A stretch of DNA of 64,000 nucleotides, from contig MKVF01000006.1 in NCBI GenBank assembly GCA_001899145.1, positions 434,001 to 498,000 of the forward strand, in the 5' to 3' direction. The stretch comes from Flavobacteriia bacterium 40-80 (lineage in GTDB: Bacteria; Bacteroidota; Bacteroidia; Flavobacteriales_D; Crocinitomicaceae). Position numbers and translations under genes: made by a program. Below, in pieces: positions 16,636 through 25,296 of the stretch (within the stretch, counting starts at the first letter, position 1; each line of letters begins with the position of its first letter). Below the pieces are notes generated by a model, which searched no databases, was not told the DNA's origin, and saw nothing but the letters and a program-made list of their open reading frames with translations.

Positions 16636-17892
16636 TTATGTCTTTCTTTTTTGCTTTTTCGCGGCCGGAAACAAAATATTATTCAAAATTAGCCTGTAGC
16701 CCGGAGAATTAGGATGGAGATTAAGATCGGTCGGAGGATCTCCTACCAGATGCTGGTAGTCTTCCGGATCATGTCCGCCGTAAAATGTCCATGTTCCATC
16801 CCCCAAAGTTCCGTGGATATATTTTACCGTATTCAGCGACTGATTTTCAGCCAGCGCCAGCACATTCGGCTTTATCAGCTCTTTACGGAAATCGGTTGTT
16901 TGTCCCATGAATCCATCAATAATATCAGTATGGCACTGCGTCAGCATGGTCGGAACGACATCCCATTTTGCAGAAAATTCAAACAGCGTAAATTTATCCT
17001 GGTTTTCAGGAATACGGTGCAGATCTGTTCCGTCTATATTGGAATATTCATAGATCATCGGATCTCTGACGATGGTGAAATCCCTGAATGCCAAAGTATT
17101 TCCATAATCCAGCTTTTGCTGATAGCCCGGCTCGCTCGGATCTCCGTCGTATATTGATTCGCAAATATCTGTGTTGTGAGCAGCCAATGCAATATCAAAG
17201 CTGTCTGTCCCGCTGCACATTGTGAATAAAAAGCCTCCGCCCAAAACAAAATTCCTGATGTTCGTTGCTACCGCCAGCTTCAGCTTGGAAACTTTGCTAA
17301 ATCCTAATTTACGGGCGTCATTTTCAGCATCCTTCACTTGGTCCTGATACCATTTATATGAACTATAACGCGCATAAAACTTACCGTATTGTCCCGTAAA
17401 ATCTTCGTGATGCAGGTGCAACCAGTCATATTGAGGCAAAACGCCCATAACTATCGCTGAATCGTAAATCTTATCATAAGGTATTTCAGCATATTCCAGA
17501 GCCATTGTAACGGCATCGTCCCAGGGAAGTGATGTTTTCGGTGTATAAACTGCTATTTTCGGCGCTTTTTCCAGCTGAACAATTTCCTGGTTCACTTCCG
17601 GATTAGCGATCTGATTCCGGATATTTCCTGCCTGTCCGTCCGTAACCAGCTCATACCGGACACCACGGATCAGCAGCTCTTCTTCGATTGATTTGGCATG
17701 AGGCATCATGAAGGAACCTCCGCGGTAGTTCAGCAGCCATTCTATGACCACTTCCCGTTCCAACGCCCAGTAAGCAATTCCGTAAGCTTTCAGATGATTG
17801 GTCTGAGTGACATCCATCGGGATCAGGATTTGAGTGGCTCTACCCCAAATACCGGTAAAAAGGACTATAATAATAACAAACAACTGCTTCAT
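16636..17892 (-). CDS. secreted Bacteroidota protein usually misnamed asparagine synthetase B
   Basis: The 418-residue protein starts with a signal peptide (MKQLFVIIIVLFTGIWGRATQ) and continues ILIPMDVTQTNHLKAYGIAYW, the opening of a family that databases often call asparagine synthetase B. No glutaminase Cys2 or ATP-pyrophosphatase loop of true AsnB is present. The region with GGGFLFTMCSGTDSFD recalls glutamine-amidotransferase-like folds with a Cys nucleophile. The function is unknown; export makes asparagine synthesis unlikely. The frame opens at 17946, but ATG 17892 avoids overlap with dnaB and exposes the signal peptide. It lies 10 bases after dnaB. Confidence 0.8.
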   Translation of the reverse strand: MKQLFVIIIVLFTGIWGRATQILIPMDVTQTNHLKAYGIAYWALEREVVIEWLLNYRGGSFMMPHAKSIEEELLIRGVRYELVTDGQAGNIRNQIANPEVNQEIVQLEKAPKIAVYTPKTSLPWDDAVTMALEYAEIPYDKIYDSAIVMGVLPQYDWLHLHHEDFTGQYGKFYARYSSYKWYQDQVKDAENDARKLGFSKVSKLKLAVATNIRNFVLGGGFLFTMCSGTDSFDIALAAHNTDICESIYDGDPSEPGYQQKLDYGNTLAFRDFTIVRDPMIYEYSNIDGTDLHRIPENQDKFTLFEFSAKWDVVPTMLTQCHTDIIDGFMGQTTDFRKELIKPNVLALAENQSLNTVKYIHGTLGDGTWTFYGGHDPEDYQHLVGDPPTDLNLHPNSPGYRLILNNILFPAAKKQKRKT

Positions 17893-17902
17893 TGATCTGA
17901 AT

Positions 17903-19459
17903 TTAAAATGGTGTGTCGTCCACTTCTCCGAAATCAATATCATCATTCATCTTACTCTGGACCGTATAAGTTCCCAAAGGTGAAGAGGATTCAAAATTCT
18001 GATTTGCAGTCAGCGCACTTCCCACCGGATTCAACGGCTCAAAATCATTGCCAAAATTGTCCAGATTCTCAAAACGTGCATATTCTCCTATGAAACGGAG
18101 GCGAACCGGGCCTGTTGCACCATTACGGTGCTTGGCGATAATGATCTCGCCCACTCCTTTGTTGGATTCACCGTTTTCATCCTGATCAAAACCATAATAT
18201 TCCGGGCGATAGATAAAAGAAACAATATCCGCGTCCTGCTCTATCGCTCCCGACTCACGCAGGTCGGAAAGTACCGGACGTTTATCACCACCTCGCTGCT
18301 CTACCGAACGGCTCAGCTGTGACAAAGCGATCACAGGAACATTCAGCTCCTTGGCAATCTCTTTGATTGACCTTGAAATTGAAGAGATTTCCTGCTCGCG
18401 GTTCCCCGAATTTTTCCCACCGCCTGCTGTCATCAGCTGAAGGTAATCAATAACCACTATTTCAATATTGTACTGCATTTTCAGACGCCGGCACTTTGCT
18501 CTTAAGTCGAAAATGCTCAGTCCCGGTGTATCGTCAATGTAAATCGGCGCTTTTGCCAGTTTGGTAATTCTCGCGTGAAGCTGCATCATCTCATCCGGAC
18601 GAAGATTCCCTTTTCGGAGCTTTTCAGCCGGAATCCTGGTTTCAGAAGAAATCAGACGTTTCACCAGCTGAACGGAGGACATCTCCAATGAGAAAAGTGC
18701 CACTCCCATATTATAATCTACTGCCGTATTTCTGGCCATGGAAAGTACAAAGGCTGTTTTCCCCATCGCAGGGCGGGCAGCAATAACGATCATGTCCGAA
18801 CGCTGCCAGCCGGAGGTCATTTTATCCAGCTCTCTCAACCCCGTCGGAATTCCTGAAATACCATCCGCATTTTTAGCAGCAGCTTCAATCTCTAAAATTG
18901 CCTCACGTACTACGTTCTGCATGAGGTCAACATTCTTTTTCATGTTATTTTCAGCAATGGCAAACAATTCCTTTTCTGCCTTGCCTAAAAGCTCAAATAC
19001 ATCTATTGTTTCGTCAAATGCATCTTTCAGCACTTCGTTACACATCCGGATAATTTCCCGCTGGATAAATTTCTGCGCAATAATACGGGAATGGTATTCC
19101 GCATGAGCGGCAGAAGCAATACGTTTTGTCAGTGAGGATACATATAAAATCCCTCCCGCAAGCTCTAATTCTCCCTGTTGTTTTAATTTATTCGTAACCG
19201 TTAACAAATCAATCGGTTCCGAATTTGCGAACAATTCTCTTACAGCTCCATATATATATTGATGCCGCGGTTCATAAAAACTGTTCACAGTTAAAATATC
19301 AATGGTATCCGTAACTGCGTTTTTATCCAAAAGCATTGCTCCCAGAACAGCTTCTTCCAGTTCCAGCGCCTGAGGCACTACTCTTCCGATTTCGCTAATC
19401 AGAGGAATAGTAGTATTTTTGATTCTTTTCGCAGGCCTTTTTTCTGTCTGATTATCCAT
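17903..19459 (-). CDS. dnaB: replicative DNA helicase DnaB
   Basis: The hexameric helicase unwinds DNA at the replication fork. The N-terminal DnaG-interacting domain (PQALELEEAVLGAMLLDKNAV) is followed by the RecA-like domain with Walker A ARPAMGKTAF, Walker B IEIVVIDYLQLM, and the Arg-finger region RESGAIEQDADIVSFIYRPEYY. No intein interrupts these motifs. The open frame extends to 19624, but that would overlap folK and add 55 unrelated residues; ATG 19459 (MDNQTEKR) gives the normal 518 residues. A -7 box TAAATTTG lies 6 bases upstream. Confidence 0.97.
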   Translation of the reverse strand: MDNQTEKRPAKRIKNTTIPLISEIGRVVPQALELEEAVLGAMLLDKNAVTDTIDILTVNSFYEPRHQYIYGAVRELFANSEPIDLLTVTNKLKQQGELELAGGILYVSSLTKRIASAAHAEYHSRIIAQKFIQREIIRMCNEVLKDAFDETIDVFELLGKAEKELFAIAENNMKKNVDLMQNVVREAILEIEAAAKNADGISGIPTGLRELDKMTSGWQRSDMIVIAARPAMGKTAFVLSMARNTAVDYNMGVALFSLEMSSVQLVKRLISSETRIPAEKLRKGNLRPDEMMQLHARITKLAKAPIYIDDTPGLSIFDLRAKCRRLKMQYNIEIVVIDYLQLMTAGGGKNSGNREQEISSISRSIKEIAKELNVPVIALSQLSRSVEQRGGDKRPVLSDLRESGAIEQDADIVSFIYRPEYYGFDQDENGESNKGVGEIIIAKHRNGATGPVRLRFIGEYARFENLDNFGNDFEPLNPVGSALTANQNFESSSPLGTYTVQSKMNDDIDFGEVDDTPF

Positions 19460-19464
19460 AGACA

Positions 19465-19472
19465 CAAATTTA
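19465..19472 (-). promoter_or_regulatory. -7 promoter box of dnaB, nearly leaderless
   Basis: TAAATTTG on the minus strand fits TAnnTTTG and ends 5 bases before the dnaB ATG, so transcription would start at or next to the start codon. Support is the box alone; no -33 TTG is seen at the expected distance. Confidence 0.45.
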
Positions 19473-19529
19473 GACAGAAGAATTGGTTTAAAATAATGGA
19501 ATGATACTTTTTTTTGAACGGAACTAAAA

Positions 19530-20045
19530 ATGACTTTTAATAACTCAAAAAAAAATGTGTATATCGCATTGGGGAGCAATCTGGGGAATCGCTTACAGCA
19601 TTTTAAAGATGCGTTAGCGCTCATCGAGCAGGAAATCGGAAAAGTGATCAGAAAAGCTTCTCTTTATGAATCAAAAGCCCAGGGATTTATTTCAGAAAAT
19701 GATTTCCTGAATACAGTGATCTGTTGTGAATCGGAGAAAAGCCCGGAAGAAATCATGCGGTTGTTATCCGGCATCGAATCCAGGCTGGGAAGGAAGCGTC
19801 TGAAAGCCGGTTACAGCGACCGTCCGATAGATCTGGATTTCCTGGTTTATGAAAATTTAACGTTCCGGTGCTCCACTCCATCTCTGGCACTTCCACATCC
19901 GCGGTTCCTTCAGCGGAATTTCGCCTTAATCCCCCTTCTGGAGGTCGCTGACAGGCTGTTAAACGAACAAATACACAATGAAGTTCCGGTATCGGAAATT
20001 AACAAATTCAAAGGGGAATTACAAGCCTCTGTATGTGAATTTTAA
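19530..20045 (+). CDS. folK: 2-amino-4-hydroxy-6-hydroxymethyldihydropteridine pyrophosphokinase (HPPK)
   Basis: HPPK transfers pyrophosphate from ATP to 6-hydroxymethyl-dihydropterin in folate synthesis. The 171-residue protein shows YIALGSNLGNR at the start, the metal-binding motif RPIDLDFLVY and PHPRFLQRNFALIPLLEV after it. It starts at an ATG, divergent from dnaB, with only 70 bases between the two start codons, so the promoters are close together. A lone folK without folP or folB beside it is not unusual. Confidence 0.95.
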   Translation: MTFNNSKKNVYIALGSNLGNRLQHFKDALALIEQEIGKVIRKASLYESKAQGFISENDFLNTVICCESEKSPEEIMRLLSGIESRLGRKRLKAGYSDRPIDLDFLVYENLTFRCSTPSLALPHPRFLQRNFALIPLLEVADRLLNEQIHNEVPVSEINKFKGELQASVCEF

Positions 20046-20152
20046 ATTTTGATAAGCTTTTTCCTTTTAAATGTTAACAATTTTTCATCCTAAGAAAAAA
20101 AATGACTAATATTGTCACAGATTTATCAAATAGGAAAACTAATAGAGTAAAT

Positions 20153-21844
20153 ATGAAAAATTCAAGTATCAAAGGTTTAACGTTAGCTGCTATTGCCGGT
20201 TCATTAGCAGCGAGCTGTGATCTAATGAAAGATGTTGATTATAAAATCACTCCGAATCCATTAGAAATGCACGGAGATTCCATTCGTATCAAAGCTGATG
20301 TAACATTCCCTGAAAAAGGTATTAAGAAGAAAGCTTCTGCTGAAATTACTCCAACTTTAGGTGGTGTTCCGTTAAAAACGTTCACTGTATTGGGTGAAAA
20401 AGCAACAGGAAACGGTACAACGATCCAATATAAACCAGGCGGAAAAGTAACTTATACAGACGTTATTGCTTACCAGCCTTCTTTTGAAAACACAGATTTA
20501 CAAATAACAGGAAAGGTATATAAAGGGGCGAAAGAAAAACAAACTATCGAACCGTTCACGGTAGCGAAAGGAACAATCATCACTCCTCTTTTAGCTAAGA
20601 AAGATTACAAAGTTGCTATTATCAAGGATGAGTTCAAACGTGTGTTAGAATATAACCAGAAAGCGCAAATCAACTTTGACAAAGCAAAATCCAATTTACG
20701 TAACGGTGAATTGAAAGATAAAGACATCAAAGATTTACAGGCATGGTTGGCTGCTGCTGAAACAAATGCAAAAATCGCAATCAAAAATGTAAATATTACA
20801 GGTTACGCTTCTCCTGAAGGTGAGCAGGGAAGAAACGAATCATTATCTTCCGAGCGTTCTGAAACAGGTAAAACAGCAACTCAAAAAATTGGTAAAGATG
20901 CGAAAAACAAAGCGTCTGAAACAGTTGCTTTTAATTTGGTAGGAAAAGGTGAAGACTGGGAAGGTTTCAAAACTGAATTGAGCAAGTCTTCTATGAACGA
21001 AGATGACAAGCAATTGGTTTTGCGTGTATTGGAAATGTACAAAGATCCGGTTCAAAGAGAAACTGAAATTCGTAATATGTCTAAAACATTCACGTATTTA
21101 GAGAAAAATGTTTTACCACAGTTGCGTCGTGCTGAGATCAGCGTAGTATATGACAAAACAGGTTATTCTGATGAAGAATTGGTAGCATTGTCAAAATCTA
21201 AAATTGATACGTTAACTGTAGAAGAGATCTTATTCACAGCTACTTTAACAACTGATGTTAACGAGAAACTGAGATTATACAAAGAATCAGAAAGATTGTT
21301 CCCTAACGATTACAGAACAGTGAACAACGTAGGTGTTGCTTTATATGAATTAGGAAAAATCGATGAGGCTAAAGCTAAATTCGAGAAAGCTAACTCAATG
21401 AAACAAAACGAAACATCTACTAATAACTTAGCGGCTATCGCTGGTGTTAAAGGTGACAGAAACGGAGCGAAAGCTTTATTAGCGAAAGCAGGTTCATCTA
21501 ATGAAGCAAAATACAACAAAGGTATTTTAGACATCTTGGATGGTAACTACGGTTCTGCGGTTTCTAACTTAGGAAAAGACAACTATAACAAAGCTTTGGC
21601 TCAATTATTAAACGGAGATAACAGCGCTGCTTTATCAACAGTAAACAACTCTCCTGATAAAGAAACAGCTGAAGGTTATTATCTGAAAGCGATCATCGCT
21701 GCTCGTCAGGATAAATTAGGCGACATCGTTGATAACCTGAAAAATGCGTTCGCTAAAGACGCAAGCTTAAAAGCTAAAGCTCTTAAAGACATGGAATTCT
21801 ACAAATACGCTGAAAACGCAGCTTTCACTGCGATCGTTAAGTAA
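20153..21844 (+). CDS. OmpA-like/TPR lipoprotein, apparently highly expressed
   Basis: From ATG 20153 the protein has a lipoprotein signal with lipobox LAASC (C22), a beta-rich N-terminal part, a peptidoglycan-binding OmpA-like segment around residues 175-260 (INFDKAKSNLRNGE and VNITGYASPEG), then TPR-like helices from about 370 (NNVGVALYELGKIDEAKAKFEKA). Outer-membrane anchoring to the wall is inferred. Codon choice is strongly biased (GCT, GGT, CGT, TTA, AAA, GAA), unlike its neighbours, suggesting an abundant protein. The in-frame ATG at 20102 adds 17 residues that would bury the signal. A strong terminator follows. Confidence 0.85.
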   Translation: MKNSSIKGLTLAAIAGSLAASCDLMKDVDYKITPNPLEMHGDSIRIKADVTFPEKGIKKKASAEITPTLGGVPLKTFTVLGEKATGNGTTIQYKPGGKVTYTDVIAYQPSFENTDLQITGKVYKGAKEKQTIEPFTVAKGTIITPLLAKKDYKVAIIKDEFKRVLEYNQKAQINFDKAKSNLRNGELKDKDIKDLQAWLAAAETNAKIAIKNVNITGYASPEGEQGRNESLSSERSETGKTATQKIGKDAKNKASETVAFNLVGKGEDWEGFKTELSKSSMNEDDKQLVLRVLEMYKDPVQRETEIRNMSKTFTYLEKNVLPQLRRAEISVVYDKTGYSDEELVALSKSKIDTLTVEEILFTATLTTDVNEKLRLYKESERLFPNDYRTVNNVGVALYELGKIDEAKAKFEKANSMKQNETSTNNLAAIAGVKGDRNGAKALLAKAGSSNEAKYNKGILDILDGNYGSAVSNLGKDNYNKALAQLLNGDNSAALSTVNNSPDKETAEGYYLKAIIAARQDKLGDIVDNLKNAFAKDASLKAKALKDMEFYKYAENAAFTAIVK

Positions 21845-21870
21845 TCAATTCCGATAAAAATAAAATACTG

Positions 21871-21897
21871 AAAAGCCGGTGAAATTCACCGGCTTTT
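21871..21897. terminator. intrinsic terminator, bidirectional
   Basis: AAAAGCCGGTGA and TCACCGGCTTTT form a perfect 12-bp stem around loop AAT, followed by TTT. It lies between the convergent OmpA/TPR and RecD-like genes and has T or A tracts on both sides, so it can stop both transcripts. Confidence 0.93.
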
Positions 21898-21942
21898 TTA
21901 TTTGACAGAAACTGCTATTCTATTTTATTAAATCCTAAGAGT

Positions 21943-23364
21943 TTATTCATAAAAACGTTCGTCAAAGCCAACCAAATAAAGCCTGGTCTTTGCACGTGTA
22001 AAAGCCGTATATAACCAGCGGTTGAAGCTTGGGTCACTGTATTCATCCATGATGTAACCATGATCAACAAATACAGCTTCCCATTGCCCGCCTTGCGATT
22101 TATGGCAGGTGACTGCATAGGAAAATTTCACCTGAAGCGCGTTGAAATAAGGATTTTTCATGATTTTCTCATAACGTTTCTGCTTGTTATGCTCCTCCGC
22201 GTATTCTTCTTCAACAGCAAAGAACAATTGTTTCTGTTGTTCCCGTGTCATTCCCGGCTGTTCGTTGTGCAGAATGTCCAGTAATAACAGCACTTCCAGC
22301 TCTCCTACTTCCTCGTAATCAACAAATAAAATAGTTGCCCAGACAAATTTATGGCCGTATCGTTCTTCTCTTTTTCCCGTCCGGATAATCCTGAAAATTT
22401 CCCCGTTGGCAATAAATCCCATAGGAGACAACTCTTCCAGCCAGAAATAATTATTTTTCACAACCATCAGCCAGTCGTTCTTACATAAATCTTCCTCAAA
22501 CCACAAAATACGATTACGAATCTGCAGGTTGTAATAGCTCGCTTTTTTATTGGATTTAGTGATAAAGATCGTCTCGTCTATACCATATCGGTTATAAGCA
22601 TTTTCCAGCTCTTCCTGCAAGGCCATCCCATCGATCCGGATGACATCTTTTTGCCGGTCGGTGAATAATTTCGGAAAATGATCTTCATCGAAGCTTTTTC
22701 TGAATTTTGTTGCATTTTTCAGGATCAGTGAATTCTCTGCCTGGCGCAACACTTTCGTTAATTTCACTTCCTGAAAGGAAGCTCCGAAAAAATGATGCTG
22801 CATATATTCCGGATTGAGAGCAGGGGAAAAATCACTTCCTACCGGTGGCAGCTGCCCTTCATCTCCTATAAAAATCAGCTTGTTGGCGGAATGCTGAAAA
22901 ACAAACTCCATCAAATCATCCAGCAGGTTCCGGCTGGATACAGTACCGTCATTCAGCAGGGAAAAATCTCCGATCATGGATGCTTCATCTACCAGAAAGA
23001 CACAATTTTTACGCAGGTTAGGTGCCAAAGCCAGTGAAACTCCACCTCCTTTTTCTGCCTTCTTCCGGTAAATAAACTTATGAATCGTGAATGCCGGAAA
23101 ATCCGCATTCTGCGAAAAAACTTTCGCAGCTCTTCCCGTTGGGGCGAGCAGGACAAATGTTTTTTTGTTCTCTCTTAACGCCTTCACGTAAGCTCCGCTG
23201 ACAGAAGTCTTTCCTGTTCCTGCGTAACCTTTCAGGATCAGGCAGGAACGTTCCTGAAGAGAAGAAAAAGTAAAATCAGCCAATAAGCTGATCACCTGCT
23301 CCTGCTCTTTCGTCGGAACAAATCCCAGATGATTATGAATACTATTTCTTAATGCTTCGTGCAA
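21943..23364 (-). CDS. RecD-like SF1B DNA helicase
   Basis: The 473-residue ATPase has the superfamily 1B motifs in order: Walker A GYAGTGKTS, motif Ia LLAPTGRAAKVF, Walker B LVDEASMIGD, motif III FIGDEGQLPPVG, motif V YAVTCHKSQGGQWEAVFVDHG and motif VI LYTAFTRAKTRLYLVGF. This is the RecD2/exodeoxyribonuclease V alpha-like group, 5'-3' helicases in repair; no recB or recC is nearby. The start is TTG (reads HEALRNSIHNHLG), placed a few bases after a -7 box TAATTTTG (23378-23385); no ATG is available upstream. Confidence 0.88.
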   Translation of the reverse strand: MHEALRNSIHNHLGFVPTKEQEQVISLLADFTFSSLQERSCLILKGYAGTGKTSVSGAYVKALRENKKTFVLLAPTGRAAKVFSQNADFPAFTIHKFIYRKKAEKGGGVSLALAPNLRKNCVFLVDEASMIGDFSLLNDGTVSSRNLLDDLMEFVFQHSANKLIFIGDEGQLPPVGSDFSPALNPEYMQHHFFGASFQEVKLTKVLRQAENSLILKNATKFRKSFDEDHFPKLFTDRQKDVIRIDGMALQEELENAYNRYGIDETIFITKSNKKASYYNLQIRNRILWFEEDLCKNDWLMVVKNNYFWLEELSPMGFIANGEIFRIIRTGKREERYGHKFVWATILFVDYEEVGELEVLLLLDILHNEQPGMTREQQKQLFFAVEEEYAEEHNKQKRYEKIMKNPYFNALQVKFSYAVTCHKSQGGQWEAVFVDHGYIMDEYSDPSFNRWLYTAFTRAKTRLYLVGFDERFYE

Positions 23365-23377
23365 GAGAGTTTTATTT

Positions 23378-23385
23378 CAAAATTA
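23378..23385 (-). promoter_or_regulatory. -7 promoter box of the RecD-like gene
   Basis: TAATTTTG on the minus strand fits TAnnTTTG. The expected start is near 23371, about 7 bases before the TTG start codon, which supports the TTG start. Confidence 0.45.
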
Positions 23386-23514
23386 ACGGTTTTATTTTAG
23401 CCGGATGCTTTTAGGTAAAATCAATTACAGTCGTTCCACCATTGTCTTTTGATGCTGACAGCAAATCTGATCGCAGCTAAACGCATGTTATTTACTGAAA
23501 GTAGTTATTTTTGA

Positions 23515-23522
23515 TACCTTTG
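23515..23522 (+). promoter_or_regulatory. -7 promoter box of the DUF3822-rsmD-coaD unit
   Basis: TACCTTTG fits TAnnTTTG and sits 15 bases before the ATG at 23538. The apparent upstream TTG start of the frame (23511) overlaps this box, which argues that 23538 is the true start. Confidence 0.55.
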
Positions 23523-23537
23523 TATAAAAACAAATTA

Positions 23538-24302
23538 ATGGCTGGGAAAATTGCGTATTTCATATTATCAGAAGACGAAATTCATCTGAGCTATTCAGAA
23601 AATGATCATTTTCAATGGATAGAAAAATTTTCGTTTGCGAATAAAACGGATTTTTATTACAAAGAACAGCTCCAGCAGCTCATTGACAAGCATAATTTTC
23701 ATAATTCTGAGTATGAAGAGCACCTGCTTATGTGGTATTCGCCCGTAAGTACGCTTATTCCGATGAATTTACTGGAAAACTCTAATCCGAAAACATTGCT
23801 GGAATACAGCTTTTCAGATCAAAAATTGCAATATGACGCAGATTACAACCGGATTCCGGAACTGTCAATTATTAATATTTACGAAATTCCGCTTTGGGTA
23901 AAATCATTCTTTGTTATGAGGTTTCCCAAAATTGTCATGCAACATTTAGGAACAGGATTGATCCGTGGAATTTTTAATACCGGCTCTTTTAAGCCGACTG
24001 TACATTTATTTCTTGCAAAACAGTACGCATTGATGTTGTTTGTAAAGCACAATGAGCTGAAGCTGTACAACAGCTTTGAATATTCCAATGAAAACGACCT
24101 GATATATTATACTTTAAATGCACTTACGCAAGTTGATGCTCTGAATGACAGCGGAGCGATTATCCTGCATTCACTTGCAGACGATTATTCAGCTATCACG
24201 GAAGCTTTTACTGCGAACTGGGCAAAATTAATTGACGGGCAGAATTTCAAAACGGAAATTCAAAAAGTACAAACATTAAACTATCTGGCAACTTGCGTAT
24301 AA
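23538..24302 (+). CDS. DUF3822 family protein
   Basis: A 254-residue cytosolic protein of a Bacteroidota family that is commonly found next to rsmD and coaD, as here. The N-terminus MAGKIAYFILSEDEIHLSYSEND and the duplicated beta-rich layout recall actin-like ATPase folds, a resemblance rather than proof. No catalytic residues can be assigned. Its stop overlaps the TTG start of rsmD by 10 bases, so translation of the two is likely coupled. Confidence 0.82.
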   Translation: MAGKIAYFILSEDEIHLSYSENDHFQWIEKFSFANKTDFYYKEQLQQLIDKHNFHNSEYEEHLLMWYSPVSTLIPMNLLENSNPKTLLEYSFSDQKLQYDADYNRIPELSIINIYEIPLWVKSFFVMRFPKIVMQHLGTGLIRGIFNTGSFKPTVHLFLAKQYALMLFVKHNELKLYNSFEYSNENDLIYYTLNALTQVDALNDSGAIILHSLADDYSAITEAFTANWAKLIDGQNFKTEIQKVQTLNYLATCV

Positions 24303-24835
24303 ACAGAGGAAAATTAAAATCAAGGCGTTTCAGTGTGCCGAAATCGTTCCCTTCAAGGCCAACGACGGATTTTGCCAAAGAAGGGCTTTTCAACGTGCTG
24401 GAAAACAGAATTTCATTACATGATTTACGTATCCTGGATTTGTGTGCAGGTACAGGGAATATTTCATTTGAATTTGCTTCGAGAGAAGCCGGGAAGATCA
24501 TTGCTGTTGACCAAAATTACAATTGTGTGAAGTTCATCTCTTCCTTATCAAAAGAACTGGATGTCGCAGACGATATTGACGTAATAAAATCGGACGTGGT
24601 CCAGTTTGTGAAACAGACCAGCTTAACTTTTGATCTCATTTTCGCAGATCCTCCTTATGCCGAAAAATTTCACCGGGAATTAGCAGATATTGTTTTTGAG
24701 CGGAACCTGCTGAGTGACTTCGGGTGGCTGATCATTGAGCACGGAAGGGACACAAATTTAACGGAGCATCCTAATTACATGGATCAGAAACGCTATGGAA
24801 ATGTTTATTTTTCTTTCTTTAATTTAAAAAAATGA
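24293..24835 (+). CDS. rsmD: 16S rRNA (guanine966-N2)-methyltransferase RsmD
   Basis: RsmD methylates G966 of 16S rRNA. The 180-residue product starts RINRGKLKSRRFSVP, like the MRI-SGK-GRR start of the family, and contains SAM motif I LDLCAGTGNISFE and the catalytic motif FADPPYAEKF. The start codon is TTG, inside the end of the DUF3822 gene, which fits the family N-terminus exactly. Its stop overlaps the coaD start as ATGA. Confidence 0.93.
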   Translation: MRINRGKLKSRRFSVPKSFPSRPTTDFAKEGLFNVLENRISLHDLRILDLCAGTGNISFEFASREAGKIIAVDQNYNCVKFISSLSKELDVADDIDVIKSDVVQFVKQTSLTFDLIFADPPYAEKFHRELADIVFERNLLSDFGWLIIEHGRDTNLTEHPNYMDQKRYGNVYFSFFNLKK

Positions 24836-25290
24836 AACGTATTGCCGTATTTCCCGGATCATTCGATCCATTCACCAAAGGACATGAAAGTGTTATTGAA
24901 AAAGCGCTGGATCTATTTGATGAAATCGTCATTGCCTTTGGAGTGAACACGTCCAAACAATATGTTTTTGAGACCGAGAAACGGATTCAGCATGTTAAAA
25001 ACATTTACGCTTCTGTTCCAAAAATCAGTGTTGTTCCCTATTCAGGTCTTACAGTCGATTTCTGTAAGTCTGTCCATTCGAAATACATCCTTCGTGGTTT
25101 GAGAGATACCAAAGATTTCGAATATGAAAAGGCAATCGCGTTGATGAACGAAAAAATGGCGGGAATAGAAACCGTTCTCTTTTATACTGATCCGGAAGTA
25201 GCGGCTATCAGTTCTACTATCATTCGTGAAATTCATAAATCAGGAGGGAATATTTCCTCTTTTGTAACTAATTTTTCAGATCTCGTTTAA
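24832..25290 (+). CDS. coaD: phosphopantetheine adenylyltransferase
   Basis: CoaD adenylates 4'-phosphopantetheine to dephospho-CoA, the penultimate step of CoA synthesis. The 152-residue protein has the nucleotidyl-transferase signature GSFDPFTKGH (9-18) and the ISSTIIRE motif near residue 128, with RGLRDTKDFEYE between. It overlaps rsmD by four bases and is six bases from the following thioredoxin-fold gene, so four genes are probably cotranscribed. Confidence 0.97.
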   Translation: MKRIAVFPGSFDPFTKGHESVIEKALDLFDEIVIAFGVNTSKQYVFETEKRIQHVKNIYASVPKISVVPYSGLTVDFCKSVHSKYILRGLRDTKDFEYEKAIALMNEKMAGIETVLFYTDPEVAAISSTIIREIHKSGGNISSFVTNFSDLV

Positions 25291-25296
25291 TACAGC

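Noticed and set aside
16636-17892. True asparagine synthetase
   Set aside because: Exported, too short and lacking AsnB motifs.
17903-19459. Possible intein in DnaB
   Set aside because: DnaB often hosts inteins, but the helicase motifs are continuous and the length is normal.
23511-23537. TTG start for the DUF3822 gene
   Set aside because: The added nine codons overlap a TACCTTTG -7 box; ATG 23538 is preferred.
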